In this document: positions 14,606-21,075 of the stretch, piece after piece
Position numbering within the stretch: the first letter of the stretch is position 1
Layout: every line of letters begins with the position of its first letter
NCBI GenBank assembly: GCA_947623855.1
Contig: CANQHW010000003.1
Span: 1 to 21,075, forward strand
Length of the DNA: 21,075 bases
Reading direction: 5' to 3'
Source of the DNA: an uncultured Bacilli bacterium
GTDB taxonomy: Bacteria > Bacillota_I > Bacilli_A > RF39 > UBA660
Program-made: the position numbers and the translations under genes
The notes under the pieces: model-generated
Database searches by the model: none
What the model was told of the DNA's origin: nothing
Seen by the model: the letters and a program-made list of their open reading frames with translations, nothing else

Positions 14606-15283
14606 ATGGAAATAGTAATAAGAGCTATTGTGATGTTTATAGTGTTATTTGTAATTGTTAAGGTTTTGGGGAAGAAACAGATTAAAAATTTAACTTTATA
14701 TGATTATATTTTAAGTATTACTATTGGGTCGATTGCGGCGGATAGTATTATTAGTTTAGATACACCATTATATGATGGGTTGATAGCGATAGTTGTGTTT
14801 GCTTTTATTGGGTATTTATTTTCTTTATTAGCGTTACAAAGTCATATGGTAGAGGAGTTTATTGATGGGGAACCGTTGGTTTTGTTTGAGAATAATAATT
14901 TTAATTATGGTAATTTAGATAGAGCTAAGATGAGTGTAGCAAAGGTTTTAGAGCATTGTCGGTTGAAAGGATGTTTTGATATTAATGAGTTAGATTCAGC
15001 GGTTTTGGAGCCTTCGGGAGATGTATCTATTTTATTAAAGGGAAATAATCAACCATTAACGAGTAGGGATGTTAAGAATAATATTCAAAAGAATAGTAAG
15101 AAACAAACTTTAAGTCATAGTATTATTGTGGATGGAGTTGTGGATAAAGAAGAGTTAAAGAAAGCAAAAAAGACAAAGTCTTGGTTAAATAATTATTTAA
15201 AATCGAAGAAACATAAGTTAGATAGAATAGCACTTTTAAGTATAGATAAAAATAATAAAGTAACTATTTTATTAAAAAATTAA
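14606..15283 (+). CDS. DUF421/YetF-family membrane protein
   Basis: A 225-residue protein of the YetF group. Three membrane helices fill the first 80 or so residues (MEIVIRAIVMFIVLFVIVKVLGKKQI, then ILSITIGSIAADSI, then LIAIVVFAFIGYLFSLLAL). The soluble part begins at about 90 with the family pattern FIDGEPLVLFENNNFNYGNLDRAKMSV and contains LEPSGDVSILLKG. Family members form a cytoplasmic domain of unknown role; in Bacillus some are linked to spores. Two adjacent ATGs occur (14603 and 14606) after AGGTG; the second has the better spacing, and an earlier in-frame ATG at 14558 is less likely. It ends at a strong terminator. Confidence 0.9.
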   Translation: MEIVIRAIVMFIVLFVIVKVLGKKQIKNLTLYDYILSITIGSIAADSIISLDTPLYDGLIAIVVFAFIGYLFSLLALQSHMVEEFIDGEPLVLFENNNFNYGNLDRAKMSVAKVLEHCRLKGCFDINELDSAVLEPSGDVSILLKGNNQPLTSRDVKNNIQKNSKKQTLSHSIIVDGVVDKEELKKAKKTKSWLNNYLKSKKHKLDRIALLSIDKNNKVTILLKN

Positions 15284-15312
15284 AACGGCTTTGAGACAAG
15301 TCGTTTATTTTA
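15283..15312. terminator. Intrinsic terminator between convergent genes
   Basis: AAACGGCTT (15283-15291) pairs with AAGTCGTTT (15298-15306), one G-U pair, 6-base loop, followed by ATTTTAT. The complement has an A/T-rich flank, so it can also end the minus-strand GNAT gene, whose stop lies inside it. Confidence 0.8.
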
Positions 15313-15757
15313 TTTCGAGGGTCATAGTTTCTTTAGTAGTTATAAAGTCTTCTTTGATATAGAGGTTTTTAGCTTGATAGTTTTGACTACAAACATTAAC
15401 TTCTATTTTAGAGATATTATTATTTAAGACCCAGTTTTTAAAATTATGAATTAGTTCTTTAGCAATACCTTGATGGCGATAGTTTTCAAGAACATATAAG
15501 GCATCTAGTTGAGCAATTTTATGATTACTAGTAGCATCACTATCTTGAATAAATCCATATAAATAACCAGTTATAGTTTTATTTTCTTCGGCTACTAATA
15601 AGATTTTAGTAGGATCATCAATATAGTTTTCATACATATTGGTGACAACAAAGTTTTCATTGATATCATTATTATATTGTTTTTCGTCTCTAATTAAGAG
15701 AGTTAGGAAGTGGTTTAGTTTGGGGGCATCTTTTAATATAGCTTTTCTTATTTTCAT
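15305..15757 (-). CDS. GNAT-family N-acetyltransferase
   Basis: A 150-residue acetyltransferase that moves acetyl from acetyl-CoA to an amine; the substrate cannot be told. The GNAT fold is visible in order: MKIRKAILKDAPKLNHFL start, KILLVAEENKTITGYLYGF strands (51-69), the strand ALYVLENY (87-93) running into the CoA pyrophosphate loop RHQGIAKEL (94-102), and the C-terminal NYQAKNLYIKEDF that supplies the usual Tyr. Length is typical. Its ATG overlaps the stop of the upstream gene in an ATGA (15754-15757), so translation is coupled to that small Cys-rich protein. Confidence 0.92.
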   Translation of the reverse strand: MKIRKAILKDAPKLNHFLTLLIRDEKQYNNDINENFVVTNMYENYIDDPTKILLVAEENKTITGYLYGFIQDSDATSNHKIAQLDALYVLENYRHQGIAKELIHNFKNWVLNNNISKIEVNVCSQNYQAKNLYIKEDFITTKETMTLEIK

Positions 15758-16083
15758 TTTTCTTCTCCTTGATAGGTGACATTTTTTAGTTCTTTAAATC
15801 CGATAGTATAGTAATTATTTCTGGTAGCACTTATAACGGGTAATTTTTGTTGTTCAGGGGTTGGGTCATTAAAGATGCAACCACAGACGTTATGCCATTT
15901 AGAAATACTTTTAAATGATAGACATTTAGGACATTTTTTGACATCGTAATATTTTATGATATTTTGTTTAGTTGTAACTTTTAAAAGACAATGGATTAGA
16001 TATTTACATTTATGATTATCTTTATTTTTATCAATCCAAGTGGTTTCTTCTTTAATTAATTTACGTAGTTTTAAGTTTCCCAT
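15754..16083 (-). CDS. Unrecognised small Cys-rich protein, possible zinc ribbon
   Basis: A 109-residue basic protein I do not recognise. It has six Cys: C26 and C32, then CPKC (51-54) and CGC (67-69), with a nearby His (H64). Two close Cys pairs about 15 residues apart resemble a zinc ribbon, though the second pair is CxC rather than CxxC. No membrane segment. GGTGAT lies 3-4 bases before the ATG. The 4-base overlap with the GNAT gene implies coordinated expression and perhaps a shared task, for example substrate recognition. Confidence 0.75.
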   Translation of the reverse strand: MGNLKLRKLIKEETTWIDKNKDNHKCKYLIHCLLKVTTKQNIIKYYDVKKCPKCLSFKSISKWHNVCGCIFNDPTPEQQKLPVISATRNNYYTIGFKELKNVTYQGEEK

Positions 16084-16157
16084 AATATCACCATATAAAT
16101 TATATTTATATTTTAATATAAATATTTTCTAATATTATTTTACCGCATTTAAGTAGT

Positions 16158-17255
16158 TTAATAAATAGTTTTTAGTTTTTCTTTAATAATTTTTTTATTT
16201 TTTAATAAACGTTCATCATTAGGGTTTATTTTTAAGGCTTTATTAATAGCTTTAAGACTAGAGGGGAATTTATTGGTATTAAAGTAAGCAATGGATAATA
16301 GGTCATAGATAGTTTCATTCCAACTAAAGGGTTCATTGATATAGGATTTAGTTTTGGTAGTAATTTTTAGGGCTTGATTACAGTATTTAATAACTTTAGG
16401 GTAATTTTTTAGTTCATGATAAGTAAGAGCAAGTTCAAGATAAGCATCTCTTAAATAAGGGGCTTCTTTAAGGGCTTTTTGATACCATAGTATTGCTTCA
16501 TCATAGCGATTTAAACCTTTATAAGAACGGGCGATGAAGCGCATGGAAGCGGCGCGTTCATCTTTCCAGGTAGCGTTAGGTAGATTTAAATGTTTGATTA
16601 AAGTATCGATAGCATCATTGTATCTTTTATAATACATATATTCTCTTCCTAAATAGTGCATATTACGGTCATCATTAGAATCTTCTTTAACGGATAGTTC
16701 TAAGAGGGGAAGATAGGAAGAACGAGATTTAGTTTTATCAGGGTAATGGTTTAAGGTTATTGCATCAGTAAAGAGGAGGTGTTCTTTATCTTTACCAATA
16801 TAGGTTAATATTTCGTGGACAGGGTGGGTCCATTGATAATCGTTTCGAGTATGAATTTTTTCAATATAGAAGTTAACTAATGGGTTATTATTAGCATCTA
16901 AGCTCCAGTTATAATTATAAGCTAATCTGGTAGTATCTTTTTGCCAAATACTTTCTAATTTTTGACGCCATCCCGGAATAAATTGTTCATCTAAATCGGT
17001 GCACACACAAATATCGGCATCTTGGGGGATTAAAGATAGGGAATCATTTCTGGCTTTATCAAAACGCCATTTAGCGTATTTTTTTACTGTTACATTAACA
17101 TTATGTTTTTGTAATAGTTTTATCGTATCATCAGTAGAACCGGTATCTAAAACATAAATACCATCAGCTTCTTGCATAGATTTAACCCAAGTATTAACAA
17201 ATTTACTTTCATTTTTAGTTATAGCATAAACATATATTTTTAATTTTTTATTCAT
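16158..17255 (-). CDS. Family 2 glycosyltransferase with TPR tail
   Basis: A 365-residue protein. The first 190 or so residues are a GT-A glycosyltransferase: YVYAITKNES (8-17), the nucleotide-sugar contact GIYVLDTGSTDDT (32-44) and the metal-binding DxD-type DLDE (87-90), then the acceptor-side WTHPVHE near 140-148. This order is typical of GT2 proteins annotated as SPBc2-type or tetratricopeptide glycosyltransferases. From about 195 to 360 come helical TPR units (YLGREYMYYKRYNDAIDTL, ARSYKGLNRYDEAILWYQKAL, ELALTYHELKNYPKVIKYC, SIAYFNTNKFPSSLKAINKAL). It probably glycosylates a protein or envelope polymer in the cytoplasm; no membrane segment is seen. AAAGGAG lies 7 bases before the ATG, inside a hairpin. 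It follows an SGNH hydrolase gene by 41 bases on the same strand. Confidence 0.9.
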   Translation of the reverse strand: MNKKLKIYVYAITKNESKFVNTWVKSMQEADGIYVLDTGSTDDTIKLLQKHNVNVTVKKYAKWRFDKARNDSLSLIPQDADICVCTDLDEQFIPGWRQKLESIWQKDTTRLAYNYNWSLDANNNPLVNFYIEKIHTRNDYQWTHPVHEILTYIGKDKEHLLFTDAITLNHYPDKTKSRSSYLPLLELSVKEDSNDDRNMHYLGREYMYYKRYNDAIDTLIKHLNLPNATWKDERAASMRFIARSYKGLNRYDEAILWYQKALKEAPYLRDAYLELALTYHELKNYPKVIKYCNQALKITTKTKSYINEPFSWNETIYDLLSIAYFNTNKFPSSLKAINKALKINPNDERLLKNKKIIKEKLKTIY

Positions 17256-17262
17256 AAAAAAA

Positions 17263-17298
17263 CTCCTTTATGTAATATATGTTTAAGGAGATTTTTTT
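17263..17298 (-). promoter_or_regulatory. Hairpin covering the ribosome binding site of the glycosyltransferase
   Basis: On the minus strand CTCCTT (17290-17285) can pair with AAGGAG (17268-17263), which is the ribosome binding site of the gene at 17255; seven T follow and then the ATG. It may act as a weak terminator after the SGNH gene, as a lid on the binding site, or both. The 6-bp stem has a 16-base loop, so it is marginal. Confidence 0.4.
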
Positions 17299-18046
17299 AA
17301 CCAAGTTTAGCTACATTAATCATATTATAAGCCCATTCTTTAAAGAAGAATGGTTTAGGATGAATACCATCATTATAGATAGGGTTTTCTTCCTCTTCTA
17401 AGATAAAATTATTATCAATACAAGTAATAGATAGTTCTTCACACATAGGAGTCATTTTTTTATTATACTCGGGGATTAAGTCTTTAACATCACTTCTAGT
17501 AGCATTAGCTAACATATTAGCATAGATTTTAGCATTAGGAATTTTTTCTTTAATAGTTTTTACACTAGCTTTATAAGCATTAATAAATCCATCAATATTA
17601 GATCCATAATTTACTACATCATTAACGCCATATTGCATAAATAAATATTTAACATCTGCCCCATTATTTAATAAAGTATTTAAGTCTTCAATAGCATATT
17701 TTACAGAACGACCTCTGGTCCAGATAACATTGCTTTTATTTAAGACATTATAAGCGGTTAGACCTTCGGCAAAAGAGTCGCCGATAACGTAGGCATTAGC
17801 GTCGCTAAATACTTTAGCGGCCCCTAGTAAACGGGTTTGATTAACGCTTCCTTCAGGGATACTAGATGCTTCGCTAATATTTAACTGACTCATATTATTT
17901 ATAATAGTAGCGATAGCACTTTTTTTATTTATATTAACTTTTTCTTCTTTAACATTATGGACAGAAAAAAAGATAAAAGTAGCACTAAATGCTAAAGAAA
18001 AAGTTATTAAAATTATAAATACTGATTTAACATTAATTCTTTTCAT
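17297..18046 (-). CDS. Membrane-anchored SGNH/GDSL hydrolase
   Basis: A 249-residue esterase-like protein held outside the membrane by an N-terminal segment (about 8-28). Block I is VIGDSFAEG with Ser91 as nucleophile, block III is YGVNDV (Gly140, Asn142), and block V is DGIHPKP with Asp226 and His229. All catalytic elements of the family are present. SGNH proteins next to glycosyltransferases often add or remove acetyl groups on cell-wall polymers, but the substrate here is unknown. Between the anchor and the domain is a 50-residue Asn/Ser-rich linker. The ATG follows AGGAG by 7 bases. The promoter is at 18066-18094, and the GT2-TPR gene follows. Confidence 0.9.
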   Translation of the reverse strand: MKRINVKSVFIILITFSLAFSATFIFFSVHNVKEEKVNINKKSAIATIINNMSQLNISEASSIPEGSVNQTRLLGAAKVFSDANAYVIGDSFAEGLTAYNVLNKSNVIWTRGRSVKYAIEDLNTLLNNGADVKYLFMQYGVNDVVNYGSNIDGFINAYKASVKTIKEKIPNAKIYANMLANATRSDVKDLIPEYNKKMTPMCEELSITCIDNNFILEEEENPIYNDGIHPKPFFFKEWAYNMINVAKLG

Positions 18047-18065
18047 ATGAATACTCCTATTTTAT

Positions 18066-18094
18066 ATTATAACATTGGTTTAATTTTTTGTATA
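18066..18094 (-). promoter_or_regulatory. Promoter of the SGNH-glycosyltransferase operon
   Basis: On the minus strand TATAAT (18071-18066) is preceded by TGT (extended -10) and lies 17 bases after TATACA (18094-18089), a partial -35. Confidence 0.55.
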
Positions 18095-18120
18095 CTAAGA
18101 ATTTTAATTTTTAAGGATAC

Positions 18121-18149
18121 TTGTTATCTAGTATAAATTATATTATAAT
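18121..18149 (+). promoter_or_regulatory. Promoter of the Bax inhibitor-1 gene
   Basis: TTGTTA (18121-18126) and TATAAT (18144-18149) with a 17-base spacer, about 30 bases before the start codon, which has a strong AAGGAGG site. Confidence 0.6.
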
Positions 18150-18178
18150 ACAAATATAATTATTTTAAGGAGGTATTT

Positions 18179-18820
18179 ATGAAAAATAAAGTAATGGCAG
18201 GAACATTTTTATGGATGTTTATAGGATTATTAGTAACTTTTATTACAGGGTATGTAGTTAGTATTAATGAAAATATGTTAAATAATATATTTAATGGAGG
18301 AAGTTATATTATTTTAGTTATTTTAGAATTAGTTTTGGTTATATTTTTATCTGCGCGGGTGTTTAAGATGAGTAAGACGATGGCACGGATAGCATTTTTG
18401 GTTTATTCTTTTGTTAGTGGGCTTACTTTTGGATCGGTGTTTGTAGTTTATAAATTAACTTCTATAATGTTAATTTTTGGGATAGCAGCTTTAGTTTTTT
18501 TAGTATTTGCTTTATTGGGTTATTATACAAAGATAGATTTAACTAAGATAGGAACATATTTATATATGGCTTTACTAGCTAGTATTATTTGTATAATAGT
18601 TAATATATTTATAAATAGTGCAGTATTTGATACAGTATTATCCGTTATTATTTTAATTATTTTTATGGGGATTACAGCTTATGATATACAAAGAATTAAA
18701 AGTTTAAGTGATAGTAATTTAAGTGAAGATAATTTAATGATTTATGGAGCTTTAGAGTTATATTTAGATTATATTAATATTTTCTTACATTTATTAGAAT
18801 TATTTGGTAGAGATAATTAA
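18179..18820 (+). CDS. Bax inhibitor-1/YccA-family membrane protein (TMBIM type)
   Basis: A 213-residue membrane protein with about seven membrane helices and almost no soluble part. The C-terminal signature ALELYLDYINIFLHLLELFG, preceded by GITAYDIQRIKSL, is diagnostic of the Bax inhibitor-1 family; the structurally known member, B. subtilis YetJ, is a pH-sensitive calcium leak channel in which conserved Asp residues form the gate. The Asp in AYDIQ and the Asp in YLDY are in the corresponding places here. The ATG at 18179 follows AAGGAGG by 7 bases. It is a single-gene unit ended by a strong hairpin. The protein at 10162 belongs to a different branch of the wider superfamily, so the window encodes two. 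Confidence 0.92.
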   Translation: MKNKVMAGTFLWMFIGLLVTFITGYVVSINENMLNNIFNGGSYIILVILELVLVIFLSARVFKMSKTMARIAFLVYSFVSGLTFGSVFVVYKLTSIMLIFGIAALVFLVFALLGYYTKIDLTKIGTYLYMALLASIICIIVNIFINSAVFDTVLSVIILIIFMGITAYDIQRIKSLSDSNLSEDNLMIYGALELYLDYINIFLHLLELFGRDN

Positions 18821-18846
18821 AAAAAGTCTTAATTGACTTTTTTATT
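18820..18846. terminator. Bidirectional intrinsic terminator
   Basis: AAAAAAGTC (18820-18828) pairs with GACTTTTTT (18835-18843) around TTAATT. The T-run is present in both directions; it ends the Bax inhibitor gene and the convergent DUF308 gene. Confidence 0.85.
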
Positions 18847-19434
18847 TTGTTTTTTAGTTTTTTTCTTAGGTTGTTTACTAACTACTACTGCATCTTTTAC
18901 TTCTTCTTTAGGTTTAGTATTTTTTCTTCCTTCTACAACATCGAAGACATAACCAACTATTTCAATACCAGCATAGATCATTAATAAAATACCAATAGTA
19001 GATAATACTAAGTTAGATACTAAGATGATATAGAAACCTAATATAATTAATAGGATGGATATAATTAAAGTACTAACAAAACGATTATCTTTACGGTCCA
19101 TATAACTTAGAGCATAGATTAAACGGGTGATACCTGAGAAAAGAATCCAAGCTCCAATTAAGTATCTTATGGTTGCTTCAATAACTCCGGCTAAAAAGAT
19201 AAATATAATAGCAAGGATGATACCTATTATACCAGATACTAAACTAGTATTTAATTTAGTTTTAGTATAAGTGTAAATAGAGTATACACCATATAAAGCA
19301 AATAATGCGCCACAAATATAAGATATACTTTTTATGACCATATCAGGGTTAGTAAATAATAATGCTCCTAAAACAAAGACTACAATAGCAGTTAAGAGTG
19401 TAGTTTTTCTTTCTTTTGTAACTTCTATTTTCAT
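18829..19434 (-). CDS. DUF308/HdeD-family membrane protein with Lys-rich tail
   Basis: A 201-residue protein with six closely spaced membrane helices between about 12 and 165, arranged as three similar pairs (LTAIVVFVLGALLFTNPD, ISYICGALFALYGVYSI, SGIIGIILAIIFIFLAGVI, LIGAWILFSGITRLIYAL, and so on). This is the DUF308/HdeD pattern; HdeD of E. coli helps acid resistance, but the biochemical role is unknown. The last 35 residues are a cytoplasmic tail ending in a dense run of Lys (QPKKKTKKQNKK), which could contact nucleic acid or lipid head groups. GAGGT precedes the ATG by 6 bases. Confidence 0.85.
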   Translation of the reverse strand: MKIEVTKERKTTLLTAIVVFVLGALLFTNPDMVIKSISYICGALFALYGVYSIYTYTKTKLNTSLVSGIIGIILAIIFIFLAGVIEATIRYLIGAWILFSGITRLIYALSYMDRKDNRFVSTLIISILLIILGFYIILVSNLVLSTIGILLMIYAGIEIVGYVFDVVEGRKNTKPKEEVKDAVVVSKQPKKKTKKQNKKVN

Positions 19435-19495
19435 AATTTTACCTCATTTCTTGATTTTATTATACATATTTTTTCAAAATATAGCAATAAAAGTT

Positions 19496-19524
19496 TTGAC
19501 AAATATATTATTTTAGTTTAGAAT
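19496..19524 (+). promoter_or_regulatory. Strong promoter of the TasA-like gene
   Basis: TTGACA (19496-19501, consensus) and TAGAAT (19519-19524) with a 17-base spacer; transcription would start near 19531, giving a leader of about 20 bases with AGGGAAG before the ATG. Confidence 0.75.
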
Positions 19525-19549
19525 AAAAATAGTAAGGATAGGGAAGAAT

Positions 19550-20479
19550 ATGGTTGATATCAGTTTTAGATATAAAGTTGCTTTGTCTAGTATTTTAGTG
19601 TTAATGGTATTTGTAACATTATCTAGCTTTTCTTATGCATTTTTTACAACAACAATAAATGGACTTGATAATGCTAAAGTTGTGGGTGTGGCTAGTGAAG
19701 CGGTAAATATGGAATTAACAGGGACAGATAACATTAATTTATCAGCAGAAAAACCTGTAGATGATAGCACGGGGATTACGAAAACTCCTTATACTTTTAC
19801 TTTAACAAATGGTAATACTTATCCAGTTAATGCTTATATATATTTATGTGTTGATCTTGATTCTAAATTAGGGGATGGTGTAACTGCATTAGATCCAAAA
19901 TATATTAAATATGCTTATTTAAATAATGGTGGAGCTTTTACAACTGATATTGCTAAAAAGTTATCAGATCAAACGCCTGGTACGAGTATTGATCCTACAC
20001 AATATAAAGCTTCTTATTTGTTAGATACGATAACTGGTATAACTAATGGTCAAACCAGAACGGGATTTAAATTAGCTTTGTGGATATCTGATCCATCTTC
20101 TGAGCTAAATAGTGTTGTTGATTGTTCTGATGATGGTGAATGTGAAGCAACAGGAATTATGGGTCAAACATTTCAAGCACATATAGTGGTTAGAACTGAG
20201 CAAGCTCGAGAACAACCTCTTGGAACTGATGCTGGTGAGGTAGTACCAACAACACCTCCTGTTGAGCAAGCGGGAGATGCTGGGATATCAAATGGACCAG
20301 AAGTATTTGATACACCAACGGAAATAAATGGGACGCAACCAGAAGTAAGCGAAAATTCAACACCTGGTATAGTAGGATTACAAACTGTTACTCCGGGAAT
20401 AAGTAGTACGCCAGAAAATAGTATTCCTAATGAAGAACAAAATAATAGTGAAGGTATGGAAAGTCCTTCGGTAGAATAG
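19550..20479 (+). CDS. Secreted protein with TasA/camelysin-like N-terminus
   Basis: A 309-residue exported protein. The N-terminal hydrophobic segment (about 9-30) ends in SYAFFTTTINGLDN, which resembles the region around the cleavage site of TasA/camelysin (CalY) proteins, whose signal peptides are cut by the special peptidase SipW. The body (about 45-215) is strand-rich (NMELTGTDNINL, TPYTFTLTNGNTYPVNAYIYLCVDLD, TGFKLALWISDPSSELN, TFQAHIVVRTEQ), fitting the beta-sandwich of that group. Three Cys (one in YLCVD, two in VDCSDDGECEA) could form a disulphide. The last 90 residues are Pro/Thr/Glu/Asn-rich and probably unstructured, without a sorting signal. No SipW gene is in the window. Codon use is less AT-biased in the tail. 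A small membrane protein gene follows after 10 bases. Confidence 0.82.
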   Translation: MVDISFRYKVALSSILVLMVFVTLSSFSYAFFTTTINGLDNAKVVGVASEAVNMELTGTDNINLSAEKPVDDSTGITKTPYTFTLTNGNTYPVNAYIYLCVDLDSKLGDGVTALDPKYIKYAYLNNGGAFTTDIAKKLSDQTPGTSIDPTQYKASYLLDTITGITNGQTRTGFKLALWISDPSSELNSVVDCSDDGECEATGIMGQTFQAHIVVRTEQAREQPLGTDAGEVVPTTPPVEQAGDAGISNGPEVFDTPTEINGTQPEVSENSTPGIVGLQTVTPGISSTPENSIPNEEQNNSEGMESPSVE

Positions 20480-20489
20480 AAAGTTAATT

Positions 20490-20804
20490 ATGAAAGAGAC
20501 TTTTAGAAAATTTAAAGATAGTGTAAAGGGAATAGCTAAATATGCTAGTCATAAAGATTTAAAAAGTTTAATAAATATATTTTTAGAGATGATATTAATA
20601 GTATTAATAATTGCAATATTTAAATTCCCATTTATATTAATTAGAGATTTTGGAGTTGATTTTGTAACATCAATGGGGATAGCTTTAAATGGAATAGTAT
20701 TGGGTATATGGAATGTTGTGTGGGATTTATCGTATACGTTGTTTGGAATATATGTTTTTATGCGAATTATTGGAAAAAGATATGAAAATATTGGAAAGAA
20801 ATAA
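20490..20804 (+). CDS. Small two-helix membrane protein
   Basis: A 104-residue protein I do not recognise. A basic amphipathic start (KETFRKFKDSVKGIAKYASHKDL) leads into two long hydrophobic stretches, about 28-50 (INIFLEMILIVLIIAIF then FPFILI) and about 60-93 (MGIALNGIVLGIWNVVWDL then LFGIYVFMRII), and a basic end, so both termini are probably cytoplasmic. The binding site before the ATG is weak (GAAAG). It starts 10 bases after the TasA-like gene, so the two form one operon, and is followed by a terminator. It could assist export or anchoring of the secreted partner; this is a guess from position. Confidence 0.75.
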   Translation: MKETFRKFKDSVKGIAKYASHKDLKSLINIFLEMILIVLIIAIFKFPFILIRDFGVDFVTSMGIALNGIVLGIWNVVWDLSYTLFGIYVFMRIIGKRYENIGKK

Positions 20805-20809
20805 AATTT

Positions 20810-20832
20810 AGGGTTGTAAAAATCCTTTTTTT
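20810..20832 (+). terminator. Intrinsic terminator
   Basis: AGGGTT (20810-20815) pairs with AATCCT (20820-20825), with one G-U pair and a 4-5 base loop, followed by a run of seven T. It ends the TasA-like operon and overlaps the likely -35 of the next gene. Confidence 0.6.
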
Positions 20833-20842
20833 GTTGTAGAAT
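20814..20842 (+). promoter_or_regulatory. Possible typA promoter
   Basis: TTGTAA (20814-20819) and TAGAAT (20837-20842) are 17 bases apart, about 34 bases before the typA start codon. Confidence 0.5.
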
Positions 20843-20875
20843 TTTTAAAGTGCGTAAAGAAATGGGGAAGTTTAT

Positions 20876-21075
20876 ATGGATAAGATAATTAATATAGCAG
20901 TTGTTGCTCACGTTGATGCAGGAAAGAGTACTTTAGTAGATGCTTTACTTAATCAAAATGGGGTATTTAGAGAAAATGAAGTGGTAAATGATTGTGTTAT
21001 GGATAGTAATGACTTAGAAAGAGAAAGAGGTATTACTATTTATTCTAAAAACTGTGCTATAAGATATAAAGATTA
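20876..21075 (+). CDS. typA: TypA/BipA ribosome-associated GTPase, 5' part
   Basis: Only the first 66 codons are in the window; the gene runs off the right edge. The start KIINIAVVAHVDAGKST is the P-loop of a translational GTPase, and VVNDCVMDSNDLERERGITIYSKNCAI contains the switch I region, in the wording typical of TypA/BipA (MDSNDLERERGITI). TypA binds the 70S ribosome like EF-G and is needed under cold or other stress. The P-loop reads HVDAGKST where most TypA proteins have HVDHGKTT; Ala-Gly-Lys is also found in EF-G and ribosomal protection proteins, so the GTP-binding role is kept. The ATG follows GGGGAAG by about 5 bases. Confidence 0.9.
   Translation, partial: MDKIINIAVVAHVDAGKSTLVDALLNQNGVFRENEVVNDCVMDSNDLERERGITIYSKNCAIRYKD

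Noticed and set aside
20549..20911. Minus-strand 120-codon reading frame
   Set aside because: Opposite to the small membrane protein, the terminator and the typA start; composition is that of an antisense shadow.
1..21075. Mycoplasma-type code with TGA as Trp
   Set aside because: TGA ends several genes at the right place and Trp is encoded by TGG throughout.

Overview
The window comes from a low-GC, Gram-positive-type bacterium. The genes are AT-rich, favour TTA, AGA and AAA/AAT codons, and usually start after a clear AAAGGAG- or GAGG-type ribosome binding site. TGA is used as a stop (for example srtB at 9283-9285 and the 15754 gene) and Trp is TGG, so this is code 11 and not the Mycoplasma code. 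A class III ribonucleotide reductase, a class B sortase, lipobox lipoproteins and a TasA/camelysin-like secreted protein suggest an anaerobic, probably host-associated Bacilli-like Firmicute, perhaps of the uncultured RF39/Erysipelotrichia kind. That placement is an inference. No tRNA, rRNA, CRISPR array, IS element or phage block was seen.

Layout. 1-552: a small Cys-His-Asp protein, possibly transglutaminase-like. 542-2271 (minus): an operon of a Crp/Fnr-type regulator, dUTPase and a lipoprotein cyclophilin that is now frameshifted. 2391-5059 (plus, divergent): nrdD-nrdG, the anaerobic nucleotide reductase and its activase; a perfect 16-bp palindrome lies between the two divergent units. 5100-6044 (minus): a RhuM-Doc/Fic protein with an operator-like palindrome in its promoter. 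6200-8412: an FAD-dependent dehydrogenase and an unrecognised protein. 8491-10033: class B sortase, convergent with a secreted beta-helix-like protein whose C-terminus looks like a sorting signal. 10162-12010: a YccA/Bax-inhibitor membrane protein divergent from a DUF3419-like SAM-binding protein; both promoters appear to use the same palindromic -35 hexamer. 12003-13238 (minus): an SH3/NlpC-P60 lipoprotein. 13470-14534: a class II Fic protein with a winged-helix tail, preceded by a phased array of TGYGCA half-sites. 14606-15283: a YetF/DUF421 membrane protein. 15305-16083 (minus): a GNAT acetyltransferase translationally coupled to a small Cys-rich protein. 16158-18046 (minus): an SGNH hydrolase followed by a GT2-TPR glycosyltransferase. 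18179-19434: a second Bax-inhibitor family protein convergent with a DUF308/HdeD membrane protein. 19550-20804: a TasA/camelysin-like secreted protein and a small membrane protein. 20876-end: the start of typA/bipA.

How the parts fit. dUTPase, NrdD and NrdG all feed dNTP supply, and the Crp/Fnr-type gene sits between them with a palindrome centred near -42 of the nrdDG promoter and over the -35 of its own promoter, which fits activation of nrdDG and self-repression. Cell-envelope functions dominate the rest (sortase and candidate substrate, NlpC/P60 lipoprotein, GT/SGNH pair, several small membrane proteins). The two Fic-family genes each carry a DNA-binding domain and an operator-like repeat in their own promoter region, suggesting self-regulated toxin-like or signalling modules. 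No single large new system is obvious; the most interesting signals are regulatory DNA and the sortase/substrate pair.
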